Source: Chloroflexota bacterium | Lineage (GTDB): Bacteria; Chloroflexota; Dehalococcoidia; Dehalococcoidales; RBG-16-60-22 | Direction of reading: 5' to 3' | Assembly: GCA_022574315.1 (NCBI GenBank) | Contig: JACZSH010000031.1 | Span: 1 to 12,377, forward strand | DNA: 12,377 nucleotides | In this document: one piece after another, positions 6,627 through 12,377 of the stretch | Numbering within the stretch: position 1 is the stretch's first letter | How the letters are laid out: every line of letters begins with the position of its first letter | Program-made: the position numbers and the translations under genes | The notes under the pieces: generated by a model | Told to the model about the DNA's origin: nothing | Database searches by the model: none | What the model saw: only the letters and a program-made list of their open reading frames with translations

Positions 6627-8549
6627 ATGCCAAAAGGACTTCTCTGGGAACCTTTTCAACTGGGCAAGATGGAGCTCAGGAACCGGATTGTGATGCCGCC
6701 CATGGTAACCAGGTACGGTAATGATGACGGCAAGGTCACCGAACGTACCCTCAATTACTACGAGGCGCGTGCCCGTGGCGGCGCCTCACTTATTATCGTG
6801 GAGGCTACTTTTGTACACAAGCAGGGCCAGGCTTTTGCCAACCAGCTCGGCATTTGCGATGCCGATTTTCTGCCGGGACTGAGCCGGCTGGTCGAAGTAA
6901 TTCACCGCCACGGGGCTAAAGCCGCCATTCAACTGCACCACGGCGGCCGTACCGCCCGATCCGTCTTGAGCGGACTGCCGCCGATTGCCCCGTCCCCACT
7001 GCCCATCCCCGACGGCGAAATGCCCCGCGAGATTACCGGTAAGGAGATAGGCGATGCGGTAGCTTCTTTCGCCAATGCGGCCATCAGGGCCAGGCAAGCC
7101 GGATTCGACGGCGTGGAAATCCACGGGGCGCACGGCTACCTCATCGACCAGTTCCTCTCCGCCGCTTCGAACCAGCGTCGGGACGACTACGGGGGCAGTC
7201 TGCCCAACCGCCAGCGGTTTCTCCTCGAGGTGATAAAGGCGGTTAAAGAGGCGGTGGGAAACGACCTTACCGTCTGGTGCCGGATAAACGGCCGGGAATA
7301 CGGGGTGGAAAACGGCACCTCGCCGGAAGACGCACAGGATACCGCCCGCCAAGCCCAGGCAGCCGGCATTGACGCCATCCACGTGTCCGGCTACGGGCCG
7401 GCCGCACCCAACAACCTGACCACACCCAAGTTTGCCACCGGTGTAATCATGGAGGTGGTCGAGGGGGTGAAACAAGCCGTTACCGTACCCGTTATCGGCG
7501 TGGGCAGAATATCTCCCCAGGCCGGGGAGAAAATCCTGGAAACGGGCAGAGCGGATCTTATCGCCATCGGCAAAGCTCTCCTGGCTGACCCGGACTTGCC
7601 GGAAAAAACGGCCGCCGACAGGGAGGAGGACATAACTCCCTGCATCGTCTGCAACGGCTGCCGTGACGATCTCCGCCTCCCCGATGTGGTGGGCATACGC
7701 TGTTCGGTAAACGCCGCCCTGGGCAGAGAGGCGGAATCCCGGATAATACCGGCCGGCAAGCCGAAAAACGTCCTCATCGTGGGTGGCGGGCCCGCCGGCA
7801 TGGAAGCCGCCCGCGTCGCCGCCGTGAGAGGCCACCGGGTAACCCTTTACGAGAAAGATACCCGGCCGGGCGGCCAGCTGGTTCAAGCTGCCATTCCACC
7901 GCACAAGGACCGCATCGCGCCCCTGGTCAGCTACCTGGAAACCCAGTTAAAAAAGCTCGGTGTTGAGATCATGACGAGCACCGAAGCCACCGCCAATACC
8001 ATTAATCAAGCCAGACCCGATGTAGTTATCCTGGCCACCGGTGTCAGTCCCTTTGTTCCCGGGATGCCGGGGGTAACCGGCGCCAACGTTGTCCAGGCCG
8101 GTGACGTCCTGGAAGGAAAAGTGACCACCGGCGACAGAGTTGTCGTCATTGGCGGCGCGCTGGTGGGCTGCGAGACCGCCGAGTTCCTGGCCGACCAGGG
8201 AAAGAAAGTAACCGTGACCCGGCGAGGACCGGAGATGGCGGCTGAAGTGGGTCTTTCTAACCGGGACTTTCTGCTGAAACGACTCGTGGCAAAGGGCATT
8301 ACTTTACTACCGGGGATAAAGTATCATGAAATCACGCCCCAAGGCCTGGTAATCATCACCGCCGAAGGAGAAACGAAGACCATCGCCGCCGATACTATCG
8401 TGCTGGCCGCCGGCGCCGTCCCGGAAAGCACGCTTTATGAAGCACTGGCCGGAGGCACTACCGAAATTCACTGCATCGGCGATTGCGTTAAACCGCGGAC
8501 GATACGCGACGCTATTGCCGAAGGCTTCCGTATCGGTGCGCAGATTTAG
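6627..8549 (+). CDS. NADH:flavin oxidoreductase / 2,4-dienoyl-CoA reductase family (FMN, 4Fe-4S, FAD)
   Basis: Three-cofactor enzyme of 640 aa that reduces activated C=C bonds, as in 2,4-dienoyl-CoA reductase and enoate reductases. Residues 1-330 form an Old-Yellow-Enzyme TIM barrel: RNRIVMPPM (18-26), IQLHHGGR (101-108), EIHGAHGYLIDQFLS (164-178), RRDDYGG (184-190) and a phosphate-binding GVGRISP ... LIAIGKALLADP (291-322). Four cysteines (339, 342, 345, 359) form the iron-sulfur site. Residues 380-640 carry FAD/NAD domains with VLIVGGGPAGMEAA (382-395), VVVIGGALVGCETAEF (505-520) and CIGDC near the end. ATG 6627 was chosen because AAGGAGG lies upstream; an in-frame extension back to 6519 crosses the promoter and matches nothing. 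It is divergent from the dehydrogenase operon. Substrate class is inferred; bile-acid, cinnamate or dienoyl-CoA type enoates all remain possible. Confidence 0.92.
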   Translation: MPKGLLWEPFQLGKMELRNRIVMPPMVTRYGNDDGKVTERTLNYYEARARGGASLIIVEATFVHKQGQAFANQLGICDADFLPGLSRLVEVIHRHGAKAAIQLHHGGRTARSVLSGLPPIAPSPLPIPDGEMPREITGKEIGDAVASFANAAIRARQAGFDGVEIHGAHGYLIDQFLSAASNQRRDDYGGSLPNRQRFLLEVIKAVKEAVGNDLTVWCRINGREYGVENGTSPEDAQDTARQAQAAGIDAIHVSGYGPAAPNNLTTPKFATGVIMEVVEGVKQAVTVPVIGVGRISPQAGEKILETGRADLIAIGKALLADPDLPEKTAADREEDITPCIVCNGCRDDLRLPDVVGIRCSVNAALGREAESRIIPAGKPKNVLIVGGGPAGMEAARVAAVRGHRVTLYEKDTRPGGQLVQAAIPPHKDRIAPLVSYLETQLKKLGVEIMTSTEATANTINQARPDVVILATGVSPFVPGMPGVTGANVVQAGDVLEGKVTTGDRVVVIGGALVGCETAEFLADQGKKVTVTRRGPEMAAEVGLSNRDFLLKRLVAKGITLLPGIKYHEITPQGLVIITAEGETKTIAADTIVLAAGAVPESTLYEALAGGTTEIHCIGDCVKPRTIRDAIAEGFRIGAQI

Positions 8550-8553
8550 GCCG

Positions 8554-8590
8554 CCGGACAGGCGATGACGTTACCATTGATGCCGTCCGG
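8554..8590. repeat. Imperfect inverted repeat in the 8550-8634 gap
   Basis: CCGGAC-A-GGC (8554-8563) pairs with GCC-GTCCGG (8582-8590): a 9-bp stem with one bulged A and an 18-base loop. It starts 4 bases after the flavoenzyme stop. No T-run follows, so a terminator role is uncertain. Confidence 0.4.
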
Positions 8591-8634
8591 TCGTCTGCCG
8601 GCCCTGCCCCCAAAAGCCATGTCGGGTCTATTCG

Positions 8635-11094
8635 ATGATGAAAAATAAAATAGCTGGCGATGAAGCTATATCGCCGATAACTAAAGATGACCAGTTGACC
8701 CGGGGAACCACCCGGATTCTTCTGGCCGGTGTTTTCCTGACCTCGTTCAGCCTGCTCGCCCTGGAGGTAACCCTCACCCGGCTCCTCTCAGTGATACTGC
8801 TGTATCATTTTGTCTTTGCCGTGGTCTCCCTGGCCCTCCTGGGACTGGGGGCGGGCGGTATCTTTGTCCATTTCTTCCGTCAGCGCGTGCCCGGCGGTAA
8901 TCACCGGTTCACCGTCCTGGCGCGATATGCCAGCCTGATATCGGTTTCCATCCCGCTGACGGTAATCCTCATGGTCCGACTTGGCCACATCGAGGCGGTG
9001 CAGGATAATATCCTGCTCTACGGCCTGCTCCTGTTCATCCCTTTTTTCCTCACCGGCCTGCTCCTGGCAGAGGTTTTCCGCATGTTCCCGGCCAGCAGTG
9101 CCCGGATTTACGGCGCTGACATGGTGGGGGCGGCTCTCGGTGCTCTGGGGGTTATCCTCCTGCTTGATGTCCTCGGCGGCATCAACACCAGTTTCCTCCT
9201 CGGCGTAGTGGCTGCCATCGCCGCTCTGGTCTTCGCCTCGCGGGCATTCAAAGAGAACCTCCGGGGGGTTATTCTACCCGCCGCCAGCCTGGTAATAGTC
9301 TCCGGCCTGCTGGCAGTTAATTTAATCGGTCCCTATCTCCCCGATATACCGGTGACCGGTGCCAACCCGGCCAAGGAAATCAGCCTGGCACTGTCCGAGC
9401 CTGCCGCCCCGGGAAAGATAATTGAGACCAGGTGGAGCGCTTTCGGGCGTACCGACCTGGTGGCCTTTGATAACCGTCCCGAGCAAATGAAAATCTACAT
9501 CGATGGTACCGCCGGGACACCCATGTACCGGTTTAACGGCGATTTTGACCGCCCGGATACGGCGATTGAAGACCTGAAAAACAGCTTCCCCGGCTACTTC
9601 CCCTTCTTTTTCCTCTCCGAAGCAGAGAGAGATAACGCCCTCATCATCGGACCTGGTGGCGGCCGTGACGTACTGCTGGCGTTGATGGGCGGCGTTAAGG
9701 AAGTTACCGCCGTCGAGGTGAATAAAGACCTTATCGATATCGTGCGCGAACGCGCCGAATACAACGGCGGCATTTATACCGACTTCGCCAACGTGACCGT
9801 AATTGCCGACGAGGGCAGAAACTTCCTCAAACGACAAAAGGAGAAGTACGACATCATATTGCTCACCCTGCCGGTTACCCAGACCAGCCGCAGTCTGGAA
9901 GGGTATTCACTTACCGAGAATTTTCTTTTCACCACCGACTCTATCAGCGATTACCTGGAGCACCTGACCGACGAGGGACGTCTGGTGGTGGTGACCCACG
10001 ACGACGTCACCATGTGGAAGCTTCTTTCCATCTCGCTGGCGGCTCTCAACGAAAAAGGCATCAGCGATACCGAGGCAATGAACCATATTTACATGATGGG
10101 CCTGAGTTCACCGGGTACATACCCTCTATATGTACTGAAGAAGACGCCTTTCGACCCGGCACAGGCAACCGTCCGTCAGGAGAAGATGGTACAACTTGGT
10201 TATAACCCCATGCTCAGTTATTTCCCCCATATTGAGGCACCGGGCATGGTCAATCCGTTGCTCCGGGATATGAGCCAGGGTAAGGTTGTTTTTCGGGATA
10301 TAGAGGAAAACATGGCCCGGACACTGGGACTGGATATCAGCCCGGCAACTGACAACCGCCCGTTTTTCTACAAGATAGAGACGGGGATACCGCAGCCGGT
10401 GTCCCTGGTCTTCTGGCCATCAGTCATTCTCATGATTTTGGTCATCGTGACCCCGCCTCTAATCTGGAAGCGCCGACCACCCGGTAAAGAAACTCGACCG
10501 CAAGGAAAGCAGAGGCCCAACCGATTTCCCCTGAGGTCAACCGTTTTGTTTTCCATGCTTGGTATCGGCTTCATGCTGGTGGAAATTTCCCTTATCCAGA
10601 GATTTGTGCTCTTTCTGGGCCAACCGATTCTATCCCTGGCCGTCCTGCTGTTTTCCCTCTTGGCCGGCGCCGGCACCGGCAGCTTTTACAGCGGCCGCCT
10701 TGCCTCGAAAAAGATATACGGAGGTATCACCGCGGTCTCCCTGGCTATCGCCGCCACGGTGGTGGCTTACACTTTTATTATCCCTCTTCTCTTTAACCAG
10801 CTCCTGGGACTGCCCCTCGCCGTCCGCCTGACGGCCATGATTATCGTCTTAATCCCCTTGGGCTTTCTCATGGGATTTCCTTTCCCGCTTGGTATCCGGG
10901 CACTGAAAGAAGCAAACATGGAAAACTACATCCCGTGGATGTGGGGGATTAACGGGGTGGGTTCTGTGCTTGGCTCGGTGCTGACCATCGTTGTCGCGGT
11001 CGTTTTCGGGTTCACTCAGGCTCTGCTGATTGGCGCCGGCTGTTACCTGGTCGTCTTCCTTACCTTCAAGGGACTGGGAGCAAAACCGAGTTAG
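8635..11094 (+). CDS. Polytopic membrane protein with central spermidine-synthase-like SAM domain
   Basis: 819 aa. About seven hydrophobic helices (roughly 28-50, 53-80, 97-116, 124-148, 160-181, 184-203, 211-232), a large soluble region (233-588), and about seven more helices (590-611, 636-660, 664-684, 697-722, 730-752, 768-791, 795-812). The soluble region resembles the spermidine synthase fold: a substrate-cap beta strand IYIDGTAGTPMYRF (287-300), SAM motif I IIGPGGGRDVL (337-347), acidic Glu361 in AVEVN, and Asp392 in IADEGR. The catalytic Asp that follows the fifth strand in aminopropyltransferases is Thr411 here (YDIILLTLPVTQT), so polyamine synthesis is doubtful. ATG 8635 (a second ATG follows at once) has no Shine-Dalgarno, and no other in-frame start lies upstream. 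Function unknown; a membrane-bound methyl- or aminopropyl-type transferase, or a transporter with a regulatory SAM domain, are possibilities. Confidence 0.85.
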   Translation: MMKNKIAGDEAISPITKDDQLTRGTTRILLAGVFLTSFSLLALEVTLTRLLSVILLYHFVFAVVSLALLGLGAGGIFVHFFRQRVPGGNHRFTVLARYASLISVSIPLTVILMVRLGHIEAVQDNILLYGLLLFIPFFLTGLLLAEVFRMFPASSARIYGADMVGAALGALGVILLLDVLGGINTSFLLGVVAAIAALVFASRAFKENLRGVILPAASLVIVSGLLAVNLIGPYLPDIPVTGANPAKEISLALSEPAAPGKIIETRWSAFGRTDLVAFDNRPEQMKIYIDGTAGTPMYRFNGDFDRPDTAIEDLKNSFPGYFPFFFLSEAERDNALIIGPGGGRDVLLALMGGVKEVTAVEVNKDLIDIVRERAEYNGGIYTDFANVTVIADEGRNFLKRQKEKYDIILLTLPVTQTSRSLEGYSLTENFLFTTDSISDYLEHLTDEGRLVVVTHDDVTMWKLLSISLAALNEKGISDTEAMNHIYMMGLSSPGTYPLYVLKKTPFDPAQATVRQEKMVQLGYNPMLSYFPHIEAPGMVNPLLRDMSQGKVVFRDIEENMARTLGLDISPATDNRPFFYKIETGIPQPVSLVFWPSVILMILVIVTPPLIWKRRPPGKETRPQGKQRPNRFPLRSTVLFSMLGIGFMLVEISLIQRFVLFLGQPILSLAVLLFSLLAGAGTGSFYSGRLASKKIYGGITAVSLAIAATVVAYTFIIPLLFNQLLGLPLAVRLTAMIIVLIPLGFLMGFPFPLGIRALKEANMENYIPWMWGINGVGSVLGSVLTIVVAVVFGFTQALLIGAGCYLVVFLTFKGLGAKPS

Positions 11095-11256
11095 CCCGGA
11101 TACCGCCCCTGAAACACAATGCGGGTTCTTTGCCTTTTACCGGACGGTATATTGATAGTCGGCCAAAGAGACCTGAGAGCAGTACCTTTTTCGTAACCCG
11201 ATCTGCCTGCCGGCATAAGAAAAGTATAAAAAAGATGTCCCGGATAACAAATCTAT
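11095..11256. other. First part of the 610-bp intergenic region, no gene seen
   Basis: No convincing ORF. CCGC (11103-11106) and GCGG (11121-11124) could form a weak hairpin just after the membrane-protein stop, followed by T-rich TTCTTTGCCTTTT; this is a possible but poor terminator. The rest, up to the promoter at 11257, holds nothing recognised. Confidence 0.4.
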
Positions 11257-11285
11257 TGACAAACAAGCTGATTGATGTTACTTTG
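11257..11285 (+). promoter_or_regulatory. Promoter upstream of a candidate small RNA
   Basis: Consensus TTGACA (11257-11262), 17-bp spacer, TACTTT (11280-11285). Predicted start near 11292, inside a long non-coding stretch. Confidence 0.6.
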
Positions 11286-11287
11286 TA

Positions 11288-11370
11288 GGCAATTAACTGT
11301 ATCGGACGTCTGATGCGATGGGCAGAGCGGACAAAGGCGAAGAAAGAAACCGTTTTTGTAATTGCCTTTT
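11288..11370 (+). ncRNA. Candidate small structured RNA or terminator-linked leader element
   Basis: AGGCAATTA (11288-11296) is perfectly complementary to TAATTGCCT (11359-11367), which runs into TTTT. This would close an RNA of about 80 bases whose 5' and 3' ends pair and which ends like an intrinsic terminator. CGG (11304-11306) can also pair with CCG (11350-11352), and TCTG/CAGA inside can form a local hairpin. A good promoter places the 5' end at about 11292, within the left arm, so only 5-6 pairs of the stem may exist in the transcript. I do not recognise a known RNA family. Alternatives are a riboswitch/attenuator at the head of a 413-base leader, or chance. Confidence 0.35.
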
Positions 11371-11393
11371 AATAATACAGTAATGGAGTGGAA

Positions 11394-11505
11394 ATACCAG
11401 ACAGGCGGGCTCTGTCAGGGGAAACAAAGGCTCTGAACTTTAGGCATGGGTGCTGGCCCCTCCCGTGTGCTGTCTTTGGTGTAATCGGGCGAGTGGCATC
11501 CCGCC
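11394..11505 (+). promoter_or_regulatory. Candidate structured RNA element with alternative pairings
   Basis: Segment 11394-11404 (ATACCAGACAG) can pair with 11470-11482 (CTGTCTTTGGTGT) through 11 pairs with a two-T bulge and one wobble, enclosing GCATGGG/CCCGTGT (11444-11450 / 11462-11468) and AAAG/CTTT (11426-11429 / 11438-11441). The same GACAG (11400-11404) can instead form a local hairpin with CTGTC at 11412-11416. GGCGGG (11404-11409) also matches CCCGCC (11500-11505). No known riboswitch class was recognised. Confidence 0.3.
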
Positions 11506-11576
11506 AATTAATTCCTCGGGAGTGGACATTACGGTAATTAGTGAAGGTTAACAAAAAATAACGGGTAAAATGATTA

Positions 11577-11606
11577 TTGATATCTATCCTATAATGTAGG
11601 TATAAT
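11577..11606 (+). promoter_or_regulatory. Main promoter of the TRAP binding-protein gene
   Basis: TTGATA (11577-11582), 18-bp spacer, consensus TATAAT (11601-11606), predicted start near 11613, leader about 92 bases. A second TATAAT lies at 11590-11595. A third, at 11661-11666, has only a poor -35 (TTGTTT, 11638-11643) at 17 bp. Confidence 0.65.
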
Positions 11607-11626
11607 GCCCTACCACAAAAATTAGT

Positions 11627-11638
11627 AAAGGAGGTGAT
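11627..11638 (+). promoter_or_regulatory. Orphan, near-perfect Shine-Dalgarno in the leader
   Basis: AAAGGAGGTGAT matches the complement of the 16S rRNA 3' end almost fully, yet it lies 66 bases before the ATG of the next gene. The only nearby start, TTG 11638, is too close (3-base gap) and gives a four-residue reading frame. Confidence 0.4.
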
Positions 11639-11704
11639 TGTTTCTCGAATAAAAAAGATTTATAATCATTCCGGTTTTTGAATCTTACAGGAGGAAACCA
11701 ATTT

Positions 11705-12377
11705 ATGAAAAAGAAAGTATTACTTATTCCATTGGTATTACTAGTTCTGGGAAGCATTGTTGCTGCTTGCGCGGCACCAACTCCAGCGCCAGCTCCAGCC
11801 CCGGCGCCAGCTCCAGCCCCGGCGCCAGCTCCAGCCCCGGCGCCAGCTCCAGCCCCGGCGCCAGCTCCAGCCCCGGCGCCAGCTCCAGCTCCGGCCCAAC
11901 CCGCGGAAACAATTAAGTGGATCGTCCAGCAGCACGCCGGCGCCGGTTCCACTTTCTTCGACGGGTGGGATGAGTACACGACCAACCTGGAGATTGCCAG
12001 TGGCGGTCAACTGGAACTCCCTCTCTTCTCCGGCGGCGAGATTGTCCCGTCGATGGTAGAGCTTGACGGTATTCACGAAGGTGTACTCGATTTCGCAAGC
12101 ACCTGCACCATGTACTGGAAAGACCGGTTCGGGCCGGCCACCAACCTCTTCACCTACCAGATAAACGGTCTGAGTCCCGCCGAGCAGATGATGTGGATGG
12201 ACCTGGAAGGTCTTGACCTGCTGTCCGAGATGGCCTCCGACTACAACGTCACCTTCATTGGCGGGTTCGTCACCGTCCCCGAGATTTTCATCAATACCGT
12301 AGACGAGCTCACCGGACCCGAGTCTATCAAGGGCTTGAAGCTCAGGACCGCCGGTGATGACGGCACCATCTTCACCG
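11705..12377 (+). CDS. TRAP transporter solute-binding lipoprotein, DctP-type (3' truncated)
   Basis: Extracytoplasmic binding protein that delivers an organic acid or similar solute to a TRAP membrane permease; 224 residues are visible and the frame is open at the window end. The signal peptide is MKKK followed by a hydrophobic core, with lipobox VAAC giving lipid-anchored Cys22. Residues 27-64 are (Pro-Ala)19, a rigid tether. The mature domain begins at about 69 (TIKWIVQQHAGAGSTFFDGW). SGGQLELPLFSGGEIVP (99-115) and the late GLKLR (210-214) are typical of the DctP family; Arg214 corresponds to the conserved arginine that binds a substrate carboxylate in characterised members. AGGAGG (11689-11694) lies 10 bases before the ATG. 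DctQ/DctM-type permease genes would be expected downstream, outside the window. The ligand is unknown. Confidence 0.88.
   Translation, partial: MKKKVLLIPLVLLVLGSIVAACAAPTPAPAPAPAPAPAPAPAPAPAPAPAPAPAPAPAPAPAPAQPAETIKWIVQQHAGAGSTFFDGWDEYTTNLEIASGGQLELPLFSGGEIVPSMVELDGIHEGVLDFASTCTMYWKDRFGPATNLFTYQINGLSPAEQMMWMDLEGLDLLSEMASDYNVTFIGGFVTVPEIFINTVDELTGPESIKGLKLRTAGDDGTIFT
11783..11896 (+). repeat. 18-bp tandem repeat encoding (Pro-Ala)19
   Basis: Unit CCGGCGCCAGCTCCAGCC (Pro-Ala x3). Four identical copies occupy 11801-11872, with one-base variants at 11783-11800 and 11873-11890, plus a partial CCGGCC to 11896. All units are in frame, so copy-number change would alter linker length by six residues without a frameshift. 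Confidence 0.95.

Noticed and set aside
6786..7904. 372-aa minus-strand ORF within the flavoenzyme gene
   Set aside because: Low-complexity translation without recognisable motifs, fully antisense to a gene with strong family motifs; expected by chance at high GC.
8554..8590. Intrinsic terminator after the flavoenzyme gene
   Set aside because: The stem is present but has an 18-base loop and no following T-run, so it is listed only as a repeat.
11405..11470. Possible molybdenum-cofactor riboswitch, from a CCTCCCGTG string and surrounding stems
   Set aside because: Only a short resemblance from memory. The required overall architecture could not be matched, and the downstream gene is not a molybdenum gene.
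11369..11554. 61-aa minus-strand ORF in the intergenic region
   Set aside because: No RBS, no recognisable motif, and the segment is better explained by RNA pairing potential.
11584..11985. Minus-strand ORFs rich in Gly-Ala or Leu-Glu-Leu-Ala-Pro repeats
   Set aside because: They are the antisense of the Pro-Ala codon repeat in the TRAP lipoprotein. That gene has RBS, signal peptide and a family match, and the antisense frames have none.

Overview
GC-rich bacterial segment with protein genes on both strands, one tRNA and one 610-bp non-coding gap. The lineage is inferred only: a TRAP-type binding lipoprotein with a long Pro-Ala linker, a lipid-anchored cyclophilin, an enoate-reductase-type flavoenzyme and a membrane-embedded spermidine-synthase-like protein together resemble anaerobic Chloroflexota of the Dehalococcoidia type. 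No marker gene in the window settles this.

Layout. 1-1268 (+): C-terminal part of a ClpC-type AAA+ unfoldase, cut by the window start. 1329-1925 (+): DedA/VTT membrane protein with an almost leaderless start. 1928-2599 (-): cyclophilin lipoprotein, convergent and only 2 bp away. 2722-3006 (+): small unrecognised gene whose best start is out of frame at an A5 run. 3098-3173 (+): tRNA-Ala(GGC) with encoded CCA. 6375-3198 (-): likely three-gene transcription unit, in order 2-hydroxyacid dehydrogenase (CtBP-like), short-chain dehydrogenase, metal-dependent amidohydrolase, preceded by two tandem sigma70-type promoters. 6627-8549 (+): 640-aa flavin/Fe-S oxidoreductase of the 2,4-dienoyl-CoA reductase family, divergent from that unit with its own promoter. 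8635-11094 (+): 819-aa polytopic membrane protein with a central spermidine-synthase-like SAM domain that lacks the usual catalytic Asp. 11095-11704: non-coding, with several promoter-like signals and strong RNA-pairing potential. 11705-12377 (+): start of a TRAP (DctP-type) solute-binding lipoprotein with a (Pro-Ala)19 linker encoded by an 18-bp tandem repeat; it runs off the window.

The central genes look like a catabolic or redox cassette: hydrolysis of a cyclic amide or ester-like substrate, oxidation/reduction of hydroxy or keto groups, and reduction of an enoate double bond. The TRAP protein downstream may import an organic acid. No substrate can be assigned from the sequence. No complete novel defence or mobile system is visible. 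The least explained parts are the 11.1-11.7 kb intergenic region (possible small RNA and structured leader), the SAM-domain membrane protein, and the apparent frameshift in the small gene at 2.7 kb.
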